Assembly (NCBI RefSeq): GCF_000300455.3
Contig: NZ_CP007215.2
Span: 3,100,001 to 3,164,000 of the forward strand
Reading direction: 5' to 3'
DNA length: 64,000 bases
From: Kosakonia sacchari SP1
GTDB taxonomy: Bacteria > Pseudomonadota > Gammaproteobacteria > Enterobacterales > Enterobacteriaceae
Position numbers and translations under genes: made by a program. Under the pieces are notes generated by a model. The model was not told the DNA's origin and did not search any database. It worked only from the letters and a program-made list of their open reading frames with translations. This document shows, in pieces, positions 32,369-43,123 of this stretch; positions within the stretch are counted from its first letter, which is position 1; each line of letters starts with the position of its first letter.

Positions 32369-33238
32369 TTTTGAGGCAAGATCGAAGTTAGCGCGGTTAA
32401 ACCGTCCGGTATTCACCAACTGCGCCACTTCATCCCATAACAGGTAGAGCCAGCGCCGCCACAGAAAGGATTCCGCCACCGGCGCGCGCTGAAGATAATG
32501 CCAGAGCAATCCTTCTGCCTGCGCACCGTCCACCAGCCTGAACAGTTCATATTCGCGCGGCGCCCAGAGCATTATGCCAGGCCCAACCATTGCCAGTAAC
32601 TGGTCGCTGCGGGCGTCTTTCAACATACTGCGCAGGTTAAAACTGCCATGCACCAGCACGCAGTTATCGTTAAAACCCTCAAACAACGCGGGTAGGCACT
32701 CGCGAGTACGAAACAGCACGCGCTTATCCTGCATCGTCAACCCGGTGTTGTGATACTGGTTGAGCGTGGTCCACAGCACTTCCACGCGCTGGCGATACCA
32801 GGAAGGCCAGATATTTTCCTGGGTACTGTCAACGGTGCCAACACAACCGTGGCTATCCTGGCGGTGCCAGAAAAGCAGCGCCTCAACGATTTGGTCTTTG
32901 AGTTGCTCCCAGCGCTCAGGGGTGCGCGCTGGCGCTTCAACCGGTACGCCGCGTAAGCGTTCGATGAGCAGTACATCCGGCCCCGGGTGCTCTTCGTGCG
33001 TCATGACGCCGTAAACAACCGGCATGCGAACAGCCCCGCCGCGCGCCAGCATTGATATCTTCCAGGCTAACTGGCGCGCAATGCCAGGGGTTGAAAAACT
33101 TCGTGCCAGCAGCGGCATCGGATTTCCCTGACTGTCATACAGCGACCAGAGTGCGGAATCCGGCTTTTCGCTGACGCACTCCATGCGACTCAGTTTTTCA
33201 CCCAACAGATGACTCAGTTCAGCGCGCAGTTGTTCCAT
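32345..33238 (-). CDS. ycbJ: YcbJ, phosphotransferase-like protein
   Basis: A 297-aa cytoplasmic protein recognised as YcbJ, which has an aminoglycoside phosphotransferase/protein-kinase-like fold. Visible kinase-like pieces are VLLIERLRGVPVEAPARTPERWEQLKDQIVEALLFWHRQDSHGCVGTVD and, further on, NCVLVHGSFNLRSMLKD, which sits where the HGD catalytic loop would be but reads HGS. The catalytic aspartate is therefore not obvious and activity is uncertain. Its function in E. coli is unknown. It converges on elyC with a 24-bp coding overlap and is followed upstream by the kdsB transcription unit. Confidence 0.88.
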   Translation of the reverse strand: MEQLRAELSHLLGEKLSRMECVSEKPDSALWSLYDSQGNPMPLLARSFSTPGIARQLAWKISMLARGGAVRMPVVYGVMTHEEHPGPDVLLIERLRGVPVEAPARTPERWEQLKDQIVEALLFWHRQDSHGCVGTVDSTQENIWPSWYRQRVEVLWTTLNQYHNTGLTMQDKRVLFRTRECLPALFEGFNDNCVLVHGSFNLRSMLKDARSDQLLAMVGPGIMLWAPREYELFRLVDGAQAEGLLWHYLQRAPVAESFLWRRWLYLLWDEVAQLVNTGRFNRANFDLASKSLLPWLV

Positions 33239-33345
33239 AGCAGATTGCCCTCACAAAGATGACTGCTTTTATAATGAGCGCCGATAGCACAGATGTCATC
33301 CAGATGAGATCAAAACAGCATGAGAATTTCGCCAGCAAGCGGCAA

Positions 33346-33367
33346 ATCCCCTCCGAGTGGAGGGGAT
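33346..33367 (-). terminator. Hairpin after kdsB
   Basis: ATCCCCTCC/GGAGGGGAT form a perfect 9-bp stem just past the kdsB stop. On the minus strand the following T run is short (TTTGCC), so termination may be partial. Confidence 0.6.
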
Positions 33368-33374
33368 GGAAGGA

Positions 33375-34121
33375 TTAACGCAACTCCTGACGGACGCGCG
33401 CCAAATCTTCAGGAGTATCCACACCGGTACCCGGCACCACACTGGCAACAGCAACGTGGATTTTCTCGCCGTACCAGAGCACACGCAGTTGCTCCAGCAT
33501 CTCTATCTGCTCAAGCGGGCTGGTTTGCCAGCTGACATAACGGCGGATAAAACCGGCGCGATAGCCATAAATGCCGATATGACGCAGGAATGTATCGCCA
33601 ATCGTCTCACGAGATTGTGCGAAACGATCGCGATCCCAGGGGATCGTGGCGCGGGAGAAGTAGAGCGCGTAACCTTCGGCGTCCATGACCACTTTCACCG
33701 CGTTCGGGTTGAATGCCTCTTCCGCACTGTGAATGGGTACCGCCAGCGTTGCCATTCCCACATCACGCGCGGCGAGGTTTTCTGCCACCTGGCGAATAAT
33801 CGCTGGCGGGATCATGGGCTCGTCACCCTGCACATTGACGATGACGGTATCGTCACTGAAACCGCATTTTTCCACGACTTCAGCAAGGCGTTCCGTTCCG
33901 GACTGATGATCGGCGCGGGTCATACAGACTTCACCGCCAACCGCCTGTACTGCATGCATCACCTCTTCGTTGTCCGTCGCCACGATAATACGCTCAGCAC
34001 CGGATTCACGAGCGCGCTCAAGCACATGCACCACCATGGGCTTACCGTTAATATCGACTAAAGGTTTGCCAGGCAAGCGTGTGGAAGCATAACGCGCGGG
34101 AATAATAACAACGAAACTCAT
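33375..34121 (-). CDS. kdsB: CMP-KDO synthetase
   Basis: KdsB (248 aa) activates 3-deoxy-D-manno-octulosonate with CTP to CMP-KDO, the donor for the LPS inner core. The nucleotidyltransferase start [34 protein letters not shown] and the metal-binding [12 protein letters not shown] are present; the length equals the E. coli enzyme. The start codon overlaps the ycaR stop by 4 bp. Together with lpxK and msbA just upstream, this makes an LPS-biogenesis gene group. Confidence 0.97.
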   Translation of the reverse strand: MSFVVIIPARYASTRLPGKPLVDINGKPMVVHVLERARESGAERIIVATDNEEVMHAVQAVGGEVCMTRADHQSGTERLAEVVEKCGFSDDTVIVNVQGDEPMIPPAIIRQVAENLAARDVGMATLAVPIHSAEEAFNPNAVKVVMDAEGYALYFSRATIPWDRDRFAQSRETIGDTFLRHIGIYGYRAGFIRRYVSWQTSPLEQIEMLEQLRVLWYGEKIHVAVASVVPGTGVDTPEDLARVRQELR

Positions 34122-34300
34122 GGCCGGCTCTCTTCGGCAGTTAATGAACGTGCTTCGGTTTCCAGTAATACCGGAATACCTTCCCGCACCGGATAGGCGA
34201 GGCTGTCGATTTTGCAGATTAACTCTTGTTTATCCTGGGTGTAATTCAGTTTGCCGTTACACACCGGGCAGGCAATAATTTCAAGTAAACGGTGATCCAT
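34118..34300 (-). CDS. ycaR: YcaR, Trm112-like small protein (UPF0434)
   Basis: A 60-aa protein, [18 protein letters not shown]..., of the UPF0434/Trm112 family. One CxxC pair (C11, C14) is seen, with a single further Cys at residue 29, so a full four-Cys zinc site is not formed. An open frame runs 48 codons further upstream, but the ATG at 34298-34300 follows a strong AGGAGGAAAG ribosome-binding site and gives the known 60-aa form. It lies between ycaQ and kdsB and overlaps kdsB by 4 bp. The biochemical role is not established. Confidence 0.92.
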   Translation of the reverse strand: MDHRLLEIIACPVCNGKLNYTQDKQELICKIDSLAYPVREGIPVLLETEARSLTAEESRP

Positions 34301-34353
34301 CTTTCCTCCTGATACACCGATAATTAACGGTTTAAGCTTATCATATTCATTTC

Positions 34354-35583
34354 TTACGCCGCGTCTATTTCCAGCCCGGCGCGGCATGCGGCAAATAACC
34401 CCTCGGGCAATCGCGAGAACGTAATCCGCAGAGCTCCCTGCCAACGGGCAAACTCGGTAATGGCACCTAACAGCCCCTTTTCCAGCGAATGCCCGGGTTT
34501 AACGCCATCTTCCAGATACATCGCAATAATCTCCAGCATGCCCGCTTTACGGTGCATTTTTGCATCCATACGCCCCACCAGTCGCCCACGATGCAATAAT
34601 GGCAACACAAAATAGCCAAATTGCCGTTTAGGGGCTGGGGTATAGCACTCCAGACGGTAGCTAAAATCGAACAGTTGCTCGGCTCGCTTACGATCCCATA
34701 CCACCGGATCAAACGGTGAAAGCACCGCGCTGTGAGTAGCGGCAAGTTTGCCAGCCTGCGCCTGTTCAAGCTGCGGTAATAAAGAGGCATGCAGCCAGGC
34801 CGGACCAATGTTTTCGACATTGACGGGATAAATGGTGCCTGCGTCCTGCATCTTCTCCAGCACTAACGGTAATGCCACTTTCCGTAAGCGATAGTAATCC
34901 GCCAGCCACTGCGCACGAAACAGCCCTAAACTGCGGGCGCTGTTTTCCAGCATCTGATACTCCGCCGCATCCTGCGACAGCAGGTCGCGAGCATCATCCC
35001 AGTGCGGCACAACCCGCTGCGTTAAATCATAAACACGCTGGAAATTGCGACGTTCCACCACCATCACTTTTCCGGCCGTAAATAGCCCTTCCAGATGCCG
35101 CTTATGCGGCTTCCATTCCCACCAGCCGCTGGTACCTTTACGTGGATGTTCAAAATCAGCCGAACGCACCGGGCCATTTTGCTCAATATGTGCAATGAGC
35201 TGCTCAATTTCCGCCGCATGTTCCTGCATCCACGCTTCGCGATACTTCCAGCCCATTTGATCTGGTGCCAGCATGCGATGGCGCACCAGCGCAAAATCCT
35301 CGCGCGGCAGAAAGCAGGCTTCATGCGCCCAATACTCCATCAAATCACCGTTGCGTAGCGCATCATCAAGCCAGTGCTGGGGGTAGTGCCCAAGGCGGCT
35401 AAAAAGCACCAGATAAGGGCTGCGGGCAACAATATTAATGGTGTCAATTTGCAGCAGCGACATGCGCTGAATAGTGGAGAGAATATTGTCCGGTTTTGCC
35501 CGACGGGAAGGTTTACGTAATAGCCCCTGGGCTGCGAGGTGCAGATGACGAGCAGCAGTCAGAGAAAGTTGCGGCACGGACAT
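34354..35583 (-). CDS. ycaQ: YcaQ, DNA interstrand-crosslink glycosylase (HTH_42 family)
   Basis: A 409-aa protein of the AlkZ-like winged-helix family. E. coli YcaQ unhooks interstrand DNA crosslinks formed by nitrogen mustards and removes N7-alkylguanine. The family catalytic QxD motif reads QID at residues 45-47 ([23 protein letters not shown]). The C-terminal half has the tandem winged-helix segment [58 protein letters not shown]. The region around residues 240-265 and the last ~40 residues differ most from the E. coli protein. It lies 45 bp downstream of lpxK in the same direction. Confidence 0.93.
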   Translation of the reverse strand: MSVPQLSLTAARHLHLAAQGLLRKPSRRAKPDNILSTIQRMSLLQIDTINIVARSPYLVLFSRLGHYPQHWLDDALRNGDLMEYWAHEACFLPREDFALVRHRMLAPDQMGWKYREAWMQEHAAEIEQLIAHIEQNGPVRSADFEHPRKGTSGWWEWKPHKRHLEGLFTAGKVMVVERRNFQRVYDLTQRVVPHWDDARDLLSQDAAEYQMLENSARSLGLFRAQWLADYYRLRKVALPLVLEKMQDAGTIYPVNVENIGPAWLHASLLPQLEQAQAGKLAATHSAVLSPFDPVVWDRKRAEQLFDFSYRLECYTPAPKRQFGYFVLPLLHRGRLVGRMDAKMHRKAGMLEIIAMYLEDGVKPGHSLEKGLLGAITEFARWQGALRITFSRLPEGLFAACRAGLEIDAA

Positions 35584-35628
35584 GGGAGTTCCTGTTTAAG
35601 TAACAGGGCGCAGCCGATGCGACCACCG

Positions 35629-36606
35629 TCAGCGCGCCAGAGTGAACAATTCCTGCAGTAATTCTTGCGCCTGCTCGCCCTCAAGCTGCGCGTCTACAGG
35701 CAAATACCACCAGTTATCCTCAGCAAACGACCGACACTTAACTGCGTCTTTTTCGGTCATCACCAGTGTTTGCCCTGGTTTCACCAGTGGCTTAACATCA
35801 TGCAGCGTTAACACCTGATGATCGGCAAGCGCCACCGTTTTTTGCAGCGTCGCTCCGCACTCGGTGAGAGTAGCAAAAAAACGCGGTGGATGACCGATCC
35901 CTGCCATCGCAACGATATTGAGCAGTGTGTGAACGTCACGGCGTTCGCCGGTAAGCATATTAACCGCCAGCCCAGGCCGCAAGCGCATTGGGATCTCTCC
36001 CGCTCTGGCTACACCGCCGTTAGTAATGATGGCATCCACACTTTTTAAACGCGACGCCCGCTCGCGCATCGGCCCTGCGGGCAACCACCAGCCATTACCA
36101 AAACGCCTGACGCCATCAACAACGACAATTTCCTTATCCCGCGCCAGCTTATAATGCTGCAAACCATCATCCGTAATGATCAGTTGTACCGGGTATAGCG
36201 CAAGGATCGCACTGACGGCGTCACTTCTGACGGGGGAAACCGCAACCGGCGCGCCAGTACGTTGATAAATCAGAACCGGTTCATCCCCCGCCTGGGCCGT
36301 AGAGGTTTCAGATGTCAGCACGAGCGGATAACGCTCCGCTTTACCGCCGTAACCACGCGACACCACACCAACACGGATGCCACGCTGCTGTAGTTGCTCC
36401 ACCAACCAGATAACAACGGGCGTCTTACCGTTGCCTCCTGCCGTCAGATTGCCGACAACTACAACAGGAACGGGCGCACGCCACGATTTTTTTAAACCAA
36501 TGCGGTAGGCGAAACGAATAGCACCGCTCACCAGGCCGTAGAGCCAGGAGAGCGGTAGCAACAGTAACCACAGGGGAGATTCACCCGACCAGATGCGTGC
36601 AATCAT
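35629..36606 (-). CDS. lpxK: Tetraacyldisaccharide 4'-kinase
   Basis: LpxK (325 aa) phosphorylates the 4' position of the lipid A precursor at the inner face of the inner membrane, giving lipid IVA. An N-terminal membrane-associated helix ([26 protein letters not shown]) precedes the P-loop [20 protein letters not shown] (about residues 50-68) and [19 protein letters not shown]. It overlaps msbA by 4 bp (ATGA), so msbA and lpxK are probably translationally coupled, as in E. coli. Confidence 0.96.
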   Translation of the reverse strand: MIARIWSGESPLWLLLLPLSWLYGLVSGAIRFAYRIGLKKSWRAPVPVVVVGNLTAGGNGKTPVVIWLVEQLQQRGIRVGVVSRGYGGKAERYPLVLTSETSTAQAGDEPVLIYQRTGAPVAVSPVRSDAVSAILALYPVQLIITDDGLQHYKLARDKEIVVVDGVRRFGNGWWLPAGPMRERASRLKSVDAIITNGGVARAGEIPMRLRPGLAVNMLTGERRDVHTLLNIVAMAGIGHPPRFFATLTECGATLQKTVALADHQVLTLHDVKPLVKPGQTLVMTEKDAVKCRSFAEDNWWYLPVDAQLEGEQAQELLQELFTLAR

Positions 36607-38351
36607 TCGCCAAACTGCATTTTGTGAAGTTGAGCATAGACACCACGTTGTTCCAGCAAATCCGCGTGGGTGCCGCGTTCAACGATACGTCCATCTTCCA
36701 CCACCACAATTTCATCGGCCTGTTCGATGGTCGACAAACGGTGAGCAATAACCAGTGAGGTACGGTTCTTTTGCAGCTCGTTCAGTGCGGCCTGAATGGC
36801 ACGTTCAGATTCGGTATCCAAGGCCGAGGTCGCTTCATCAAGAATGAGGATCGGGCTATCGCGCAGCAGCGCACGGGCAATCGCGATACGCTGGCGTTGA
36901 CCGCCTGAAAGCAGCACGCCATTTTCCCCTATTATCGTATCCAGCCCCTCATCCATCTTATTGATAAAATCGTAGGCATAGGCCATTTTCGCTGCTTGCT
37001 CAATCTCTTCGCGGCTGTACTCTTCGGTACGTGCATAAGCAATGTTATTGGCAACCGTATCATTAAACAGATGTACGTTTTGCGATACCAACGCAACCTG
37101 GTCACGCAGCGAAGTGAGCTTATATTCGCGCAAGTCGTGGCCATCCATCAGGATTTGCCCTTCATCGACATCATAAAAACGCGTGATCAGGCTTGCCAGC
37201 GTCGACTTACCCGAACCGGAACGCCCCACCAGGGCGACGGTTTTGCCCGCCGGAATCGTCAGGTTGATATTGCGCAATGCTGGCGTTTCACGCCCCGGAT
37301 AGGTGAAAGTCACGTTGCGAAACTCAATATCGCCACGCGCACGTTCAATCACACGCGTGCCTTCGTCTTTTTCTTGCTCGCTATCCAGAATCGCAAACAG
37401 TGTCTGGCAAGCCGCCATACCACGCTGGAACTGAGCATTGACGTTGGTCAGGGATTTCAATGGGCGCATAAGCGCGATCATTGATGAAAAGACAACGGTG
37501 ATAGTACCCGCACTCAAGGTGGACATTACGCTTGGAAAACTGGCGGCATACAGCACAAACGCCAGCGCCAGTGACGCAATAAGCTGGATAACAGGATCGG
37601 AAATAGACGATGCCGAGACCATTTTCATGCCCTGTAAACGCATCTTATTGCTGACTTTATCAAAACGGCTGGTTTCGACTTCCTGGCCGCCAAACATCAG
37701 CACTTCTTTATGTCCTTTCAGCATCTGCTCCGCACTGGTGGTCACCTGGCCCATCGTGTTTTGCATATTTTTACTGATGTTGCGAAAGCGTTTGGAAACC
37801 ACACGAATCGCTATCGAAACGATCGGCGCCAGCACAATCAGGATCAAAGAGAGCTGCCAGCTGTACCAGAACATCATGATAAACAGGCCAATGATCGAAG
37901 CCCCTTCACGCACGACGGTAATTAACGCGCCGGAGGAAGAAGAAGCAACCTGTTCAGAATCATAGGTAATACGCGAAAGTAAAGTACCGGTGGATTGCTT
38001 ATCAAAGAATGAGACCGGCATGCCCATCATATGGCTAAACAGGCGACGACGCATGGTCATCACCACTTTTCCGGAAACCCAGGAAATGCAGTAACTGGAG
38101 ATGTAGCTGGTGATACCACGCAGGATCATCAACCCAATAACCACCAGCGGCATCCACAGCAGCACAGAGCGGTCGGTTTTACCAAAACCATCATCCAGTA
38201 ATGGTTTGAGCAGCGATAGCATAAAGGTATCGCTGGCTGCGTTGAGGATTAACGCTATCCCCGACACGATCAGACCCGCTTTGAAAGGCGCAATAGTTGG
38301 CCATAATCGGCGGAATGTCTGCCACGTGGAGAGATCTTTGTCGTTATGCAT
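36603..38351 (-). CDS. msbA: MsbA, lipid A flippase (ABC exporter)
   Basis: MsbA (582 aa) flips core-lipid A across the inner membrane. The N-terminal half has six membrane helices (first: [22 protein letters not shown]); the C-terminal ATPase has Walker A GRSGSGKS (about residue 376), Q-loop [11 protein letters not shown], signature [16 protein letters not shown], Walker [13 protein letters not shown] and H-loop [10 protein letters not shown]. The length equals that of E. coli MsbA. It lies 36 bp after comEC and 4 bp into lpxK, so comEC-msbA-lpxK probably form one transcription unit. Confidence 0.98.
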   Translation of the reverse strand: MHNDKDLSTWQTFRRLWPTIAPFKAGLIVSGIALILNAASDTFMLSLLKPLLDDGFGKTDRSVLLWMPLVVIGLMILRGITSYISSYCISWVSGKVVMTMRRRLFSHMMGMPVSFFDKQSTGTLLSRITYDSEQVASSSSGALITVVREGASIIGLFIMMFWYSWQLSLILIVLAPIVSIAIRVVSKRFRNISKNMQNTMGQVTTSAEQMLKGHKEVLMFGGQEVETSRFDKVSNKMRLQGMKMVSASSISDPVIQLIASLALAFVLYAASFPSVMSTLSAGTITVVFSSMIALMRPLKSLTNVNAQFQRGMAACQTLFAILDSEQEKDEGTRVIERARGDIEFRNVTFTYPGRETPALRNINLTIPAGKTVALVGRSGSGKSTLASLITRFYDVDEGQILMDGHDLREYKLTSLRDQVALVSQNVHLFNDTVANNIAYARTEEYSREEIEQAAKMAYAYDFINKMDEGLDTIIGENGVLLSGGQRQRIAIARALLRDSPILILDEATSALDTESERAIQAALNELQKNRTSLVIAHRLSTIEQADEIVVVEDGRIVERGTHADLLEQRGVYAQLHKMQFGE

Positions 38352-38387
38352 TCAAAAAACCAGCACTTGTTGAAATAGCCGCATATT

Positions 38388-40652
38388 CTACCCGTTATCA
38401 CTGGGGACGCCAAACCACTGATGATACCAACGCGGTAAAAGTTGATCTCGTAAGCTATGGATTTCCCAGCCCTGTGGCGAAAACGATACCGTTAACTGCC
38501 CTTGATGCGGCGTGTCGTACCAGCGATATCCCTGCTCACGGTAGCGATCAATCACCTTTTTCGAGGGGAACCGCCACGCGTTGTAACGCGACGCCGAGGC
38601 CAACGCAGCCTCGCCGCCAATTCGCTGCACAAAGGGCAGCGATGATGAACTATTGCTTCCATGGTGAGGCACCTGCACTAGTGTAGACTGCAAATGCGTC
38701 CAATAGTGGCTCAGCATCGCCATCTCCCCCGACGCTTCAATATCCCCTGTGAGCAAGAAGCTGTGTTGACCGTCATCGACTCTGACTACACAAGAACGGT
38801 TGTTACCTTTGGCCTCGACATCGCTTAGCGGCCAATGAACGGTAAATGTTAGCCCCTGCCATTGCCACTGCTGACCGCGAAAGCATGGTTGGTGAGCAGC
38901 CCACCCCAGCGGGCTACGAATCCATAATTGCGGCCAGGCATTCATCAGTGAGTCCAGTCCACCACGATGATCCAAATGTTCATGACTCAGAATAATGCCT
39001 TCAGGCTGTAAAGCATGCCAACGCAGCCATGGAATAATTAGCTGCCGCCCACTATCGCCGCCGGGCCACGCAACACCTGTATCATAAAGAATTGCTTTAC
39101 CATTACGTTCAATTACCATTGCCAGGCCCTGCCCCACGTCCAGCATATGCACCGCCCACTCCCCTTGCCGTTCTGTGCGCCAGAACGGCAGAGTAAGCAA
39201 TGTCAGGCATGCCAGACAAAGCGCCGGGATGCTCCGCCATAAATGCAAACGCCAGAAAATTAGCTCCAGCCACGGCAACCAGGACAGCCATTGCCAGCGC
39301 ATATCCACATTAAGCCATCCGGCAGGTAGCCAATGCAGAAAAGCAAACAGGAAATCCAGTGTCTTATCTGCAAGGTACCAGCAAGCCAATTCCCCCGTTG
39401 CAGGGCCAACCAGGTGCAGCAACATTCCCAGTAAAATGAGCGGTACGGTAATAAAAGTCACCAACGGGATGGCCAGCAAATTTGCCGCTAACGAGCTCAG
39501 GCTTATACCGTGGAAAATTGACAACTGCACAGGGAGCAGTAATAAGGTCATCCCCACTTGTAAATGAAGCAAATTAATACTGCTCTGGACCAGCCAGGTA
39601 TGTTGTTTTGTAGAGGCCGGTAGCCATTGATACCAAAACAGCAGCGCGGCTACTGCGAAAGCAGACAACCACAGACTGGTTGATAGCACGGCAAGGGGAT
39701 CGGTGAATAAGATAGCGGCAATACAACAAAGCCATACCTGCCAGGGTGACCACAATCGCCCGGATAGCCGTAACGCGGCCCAGACGCTAAGAGAAATAGC
39801 GGTACGCAATGCAGGCGGTTGTAGCCCGGTCAGCCAGGCGTAACTTACTGCAAACCCTACGCCAATAAGCAAGGGTAAACGCCAGCTAATCCAGCCGCCG
39901 GGAAAGAAACATTGCACACCACGAACAATCAGCCATCCCAACATTGCCGCCAGAGCAATATGTAACCCTGATATCGCCATCAAATGCGCCGTACCGGTCT
40001 GCCGCATGATCTCTTTAACACTGGCATCCAGCGTTGTGCGCTCGCCCATCCCTAACGCCAGTATCACCTGCTGCCAGGGGTATTTAGTCAGTGTTTCGGT
40101 TAATGATTGCAGGTAGCGCGCGCGCCATGTGCACTGGGGTTCGGTCAGGCGGGCATCAATAAAACGGCCACTCAGCGGCAGGTGGGAAGCCATTGCATAA
40201 CGCTGCGTATCGAAACCACCATCATTCAATTGCCCGTGGACGGCACGTGCTCTAATCGTCATTGTCCATCGCTGCCCGGTACAAACTGGCTCAGGCAAAT
40301 ACTGGCCATAGAGGCTTATTCCTGGTGATGGCAACAAGCGCTTACCATCCAGACGAGTGATTTTTCCCCAATGCCGTGTCATATGATCCGTATCGGTAAT
40401 TACCACTTCAGCCTGGTGAGTCGCACCAGCTATGTGCCCGGCAGGCCAGACAGCCTGCATTGCTGCCAGCACTCCCCATGCGAATGCAAGTAATGTGACT
40501 GCGCTGTATCGAAATAGACGAGGTCGAAAACACGCGAATAGACATCCTATGGCAATGAGAAACCACACACATCGTGTGGATGGTAGTGAAGGCATCCACT
40601 GTAATGGCAAAATCCCAATTATGAGGCATATCGCTAATGCCGGTAATGTCAT
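38388..40652 (-). CDS. ycaI: ComEC/Rec2-family DNA-uptake channel protein (YcaI)
   Basis: A 754-aa multi-spanning membrane protein of the ComEC family: several N-terminal hydrophobic helices, an OB-like DUF4131 region, the competence domain with TGTAHLMAISGLHIALAAMLGW, and a C-terminal metallo-beta-lactamase domain (VHMLDVGQGLAMVIERNGKAILYDTG, SHEHLDHRGGLDSLM, VPHHGSNSSSS). In naturally competent bacteria ComEC moves single-stranded DNA across the inner membrane; in enterics the gene is intact but competence is not usually seen. No frameshift or lost motif is visible here. It lies upstream of msbA and downstream of the ihfB terminator. Confidence 0.93.
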   Translation of the reverse strand: MTLPALAICLIIGILPLQWMPSLPSTRCVWFLIAIGCLFACFRPRLFRYSAVTLLAFAWGVLAAMQAVWPAGHIAGATHQAEVVITDTDHMTRHWGKITRLDGKRLLPSPGISLYGQYLPEPVCTGQRWTMTIRARAVHGQLNDGGFDTQRYAMASHLPLSGRFIDARLTEPQCTWRARYLQSLTETLTKYPWQQVILALGMGERTTLDASVKEIMRQTGTAHLMAISGLHIALAAMLGWLIVRGVQCFFPGGWISWRLPLLIGVGFAVSYAWLTGLQPPALRTAISLSVWAALRLSGRLWSPWQVWLCCIAAILFTDPLAVLSTSLWLSAFAVAALLFWYQWLPASTKQHTWLVQSSINLLHLQVGMTLLLLPVQLSIFHGISLSSLAANLLAIPLVTFITVPLILLGMLLHLVGPATGELACWYLADKTLDFLFAFLHWLPAGWLNVDMRWQWLSWLPWLELIFWRLHLWRSIPALCLACLTLLTLPFWRTERQGEWAVHMLDVGQGLAMVIERNGKAILYDTGVAWPGGDSGRQLIIPWLRWHALQPEGIILSHEHLDHRGGLDSLMNAWPQLWIRSPLGWAAHQPCFRGQQWQWQGLTFTVHWPLSDVEAKGNNRSCVVRVDDGQHSFLLTGDIEASGEMAMLSHYWTHLQSTLVQVPHHGSNSSSSLPFVQRIGGEAALASASRYNAWRFPSKKVIDRYREQGYRWYDTPHQGQLTVSFSPQGWEIHSLRDQLLPRWYHQWFGVPSDNG

Positions 40653-40810
40653 GCATACCTCCTTGTTGCGTGGAGAGTATGCCCGCTGTCGCCAGTGTTT
40701 TCCGTTTGTAATAACCGTTTTGCGGTGCAGGCTGGGTGCTTTCGACGCACTTGCAGGACATCTGCAAAATTGTGCGAAGCAGCTTCAGAAATGAAGAGGT
40801 CAGAGAAACA

Positions 40811-40836
40811 AAAAAAGCACCTACAGGTGCTTTTTT
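40811..40836 (-). terminator. Rho-independent terminator of ihfB
   Basis: AAAAAAGCACCT and AGGTGCTTTTTT form a perfect 12-bp stem with a tiny loop, about 30 bp past the ihfB stop. A/T tracts on both sides make it effective in either direction. Confidence 0.9.
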
Positions 40837-40868
40837 CGTCAAAGTTAATTTCAGCGTGTAGCTAAAAA

Positions 40869-41153
40869 TTACTCATAAATATTGGCGCGGTCGCGTAATT
40901 CTTTACCCGGTTTAAAGTGCGGAACGTATTTTCCTTCCAGATCCACTTTATCGCCTGTTTTCGGGTTACGCCCGGTGCGAGGTGCACGATAGTGCAGGGA
41001 AAAACTGCCGAAACCGCGGATCTCAATGCGCTCGCCCTGGGCAAGAGTAGAGGCCATATGCTCCAGCATCTCTTTTACAGCATCTTCCACAGCTTTAGCC
41101 GGAATATGCGACTGCTGGCTTGCAAGTCTTTCAATCAATTCTGACTTGGTCAT
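40869..41153 (-). CDS. ihfB: Integration host factor beta subunit
   Basis: IhfB (94 aa) pairs with IhfA to bend DNA sharply at specific sites, acting in transcription, replication start and recombination. The HU-fold sequence [37 protein letters not shown] and the DNA-gripping beta-arm with its intercalating proline ([29 protein letters not shown]) are complete. The open frame starts seven codons earlier, but the ATG at 41151-41153, after a GGAGGAA ribosome-binding site, gives the known protein. It lies downstream of rpsA, separated by the rpsA terminator. Confidence 0.97.
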   Translation of the reverse strand: MTKSELIERLASQQSHIPAKAVEDAVKEMLEHMASTLAQGERIEIRGFGSFSLHYRAPRTGRNPKTGDKVDLEGKYVPHFKPGKELRDRANIYE

Positions 41154-41200
41154 GATTCCTCCGGTTTCCTTCAACGCAAAATTAGCTTTACTAGCTTTAA

Positions 41201-41226
41201 CAAGGGCGGCCGTAGCCGCCCTTTGT
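41201..41226 (-). terminator. Rho-independent terminator of rpsA
   Basis: GGGCGGC (41204-41210) pairs with GCCGCCC (41215-41221) around CGTA. On the minus strand TTGTTAAAG follows. It lies about 110 bp past the rpsA stop. Confidence 0.75.
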
Positions 41227-41336
41227 CATTGATTACAGGACGAATCCTGTGATCTGTCAAGTAACTCATCATCGTTCACGCTGCAGTCGTGTGACTTACG
41301 TCCTGGTACAGCGTAAATAATTCAGAGCGCTTGATA

Positions 41337-43010
41337 TTACTCGCCTTTCGCTGCTTTGAAAGCTTCAGCCATAGCGTTAGAGAAGTTGCCTTCTTCCTGT
41401 TTGTTGTTAACAGAAGCGATTGCATCTTTCTCGTCAGCTTCGTCTTTCGCACGAACAGACAGGCTAACTACGCGGTTTTTACGATCAACACCGGTGAATT
41501 TAGCTTCAACATCGTCGCCAACATTCAGAACCAGAGTTGCGTCTTCAACGCGGTCACGGGAAGCTTCAGAAGCGCGCAGGTAACCTTCAACGCCGTCAGC
41601 CAGTTCTACGGTCGCGCCTTTAGCGTCAACTGCCGTAACTTTACCGTTTACGATTGCGCCTTTCTTGTTCAGTGCAACGTAGTTGTTGAACGGATCTTCT
41701 GCGAGCTGTTTAACGCCCAGAGAGATACGCTCACGCTCTGCGTCAACCTGCAGAACAACGGCAGCAATTTCATCGCCTTTTTTGTATTCACGAACTGCTT
41801 CTTCGCCTGCAACGTTCCAGGAGATGTCAGACAGGTGAACCAGGCCATCGATACCGCCGTCCAGGCCGATGAAGATACCAAAGTCAGTGATAGACTTGAT
41901 CTTACCTTCAACGCGGTCGCCCTTGTTGTGGGTTTCTGCGAACTGCTGCCACGGGTTGGATTTGCACTGTTTCAGGCCCAGGGAGATACGACGACGTTCT
42001 TCGTCGATATCCAGAACCATAACTTCCACTACATCGCCAACGTTAACAACTTTGGACGGGTGGATGTTTTTGTTGGTCCAATCCATTTCGGAAACGTGAA
42101 CCAGGCCTTCAACGCCTTCTTCGATTTCAACGAAGCAGCCGTAGTCGGTCAGGTTGGTCACGCGGCCAGTCAGCTTGGTGCCTTCCGGGTAACGCTTAGC
42201 GATAGCTACCCACGGATCTTCGCCCAGCTGTTTCAGGCCCAGGGAAACACGAGTACGTTCGCGGTCGAATTTCAGCACTTTAACAGTGATTTCGTCGCCA
42301 ACGTTTACGATTTCGCTCGGATGCTTAACGCGTTTCCATGCCATATCGGTGATGTGCAGCAGGCCGTCAACGCCACCCAGATCAACGAATGCACCGTAGT
42401 CAGTGAGGTTCTTAACGATACCTTTAACTTCCATGCCTTCCTGCAGGTTTTCCAGCAGTTGATCGCGCTCTGCGCTGTTTTCGGATTCGATAACCGCACG
42501 ACGTGAAACAACAACGTTGTTACGTTTCTGGTCCAGCTTGATTACTTTGAATTCAAGCTCTTTGCCTTCCAGGTGCAGAGTGTCACGGACCGGACGAACG
42601 TCTACCAGGGAACCCGGCAGGAACGCGCGAATACCGTTCAGCTCAACAGTGAAGCCGCCCTTGACTTTGCCGTTGATAACACCGGTAACAGTTTCAGCGT
42701 CTTCGTAAGCTTTTTCCAACGTGATCCAAGCTTCGTGACGTTTCGCTTTTTCACGGGACAGCAGGGTTTCACCGAAGCCGTCTTCTACTGCATCCAGAGC
42801 AACGTCAACTTCGTCACCAACCTGGATTTCCAGCTCGCCCTGGGCGTTTTTGAACTGCTCTGCCGGAATGGCGGACTCAGATTTCAGACCGGCGTCAACC
42901 AGAACTACGTCTTTGTCGATAGCAACAACAACACCACGAACGATAGAACCCGGGCGGGTTTCGATTTCTTTCAGGGACTCTTCAAAGAGTTGAGCAAAAG
43001 ATTCAGTCAT
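41337..43010 (-). CDS. rpsA: 30S ribosomal protein S1
   Basis: S1 (557 aa) binds the leader regions of mRNAs and helps the 30S subunit start translation. It consists of six S1 (OB-fold) repeats; the clearest are [62 protein letters not shown] and [22 protein letters not shown]. The length equals E. coli S1. Codon use is strongly biased to the highly expressed set, which leaves a long open frame on the opposite strand (41331-42506) that is not a gene. It lies 113 bp downstream of cmk. Confidence 0.98.
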   Translation of the reverse strand: MTESFAQLFEESLKEIETRPGSIVRGVVVAIDKDVVLVDAGLKSESAIPAEQFKNAQGELEIQVGDEVDVALDAVEDGFGETLLSREKAKRHEAWITLEKAYEDAETVTGVINGKVKGGFTVELNGIRAFLPGSLVDVRPVRDTLHLEGKELEFKVIKLDQKRNNVVVSRRAVIESENSAERDQLLENLQEGMEVKGIVKNLTDYGAFVDLGGVDGLLHITDMAWKRVKHPSEIVNVGDEITVKVLKFDRERTRVSLGLKQLGEDPWVAIAKRYPEGTKLTGRVTNLTDYGCFVEIEEGVEGLVHVSEMDWTNKNIHPSKVVNVGDVVEVMVLDIDEERRRISLGLKQCKSNPWQQFAETHNKGDRVEGKIKSITDFGIFIGLDGGIDGLVHLSDISWNVAGEEAVREYKKGDEIAAVVLQVDAERERISLGVKQLAEDPFNNYVALNKKGAIVNGKVTAVDAKGATVELADGVEGYLRASEASRDRVEDATLVLNVGDDVEAKFTGVDRKNRVVSLSVRAKDEADEKDAIASVNNKQEEGNFSNAMAEAFKAAKGE

Positions 43011-43123
43011 ATTGATAATCTTCAGGATTCTTCAATTTAACGTCCACCTGGCTTCATGCCGGATGGGGTTGTTTCACATGCCTGCTCACACTCCATTGCA
43101 GCAGGTACTACGAATTCGGTCGC
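43011..43123 (-). promoter_or_regulatory. rpsA leader region
   Basis: The 113-bp cmk-rpsA gap contains several short inverted repeats and no strong AGGAGG before the rpsA ATG. In E. coli the rpsA leader folds into hairpins that make a start site without a good Shine-Dalgarno sequence and allow S1 to repress its own synthesis. The same role is inferred here. Confidence 0.45.

Noticed and set aside
38388-40652. ComEC as evidence of an active natural-competence system
   Set aside because: The gene is conserved throughout enterics without the rest of a competence locus. Nothing else for DNA uptake is in the window.
41331-42506. 391-codon open frame on the plus strand inside rpsA
   Set aside because: Same cause as for pflB: strong codon bias of rpsA. 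There is no ribosome-binding site and no recognisable domain.
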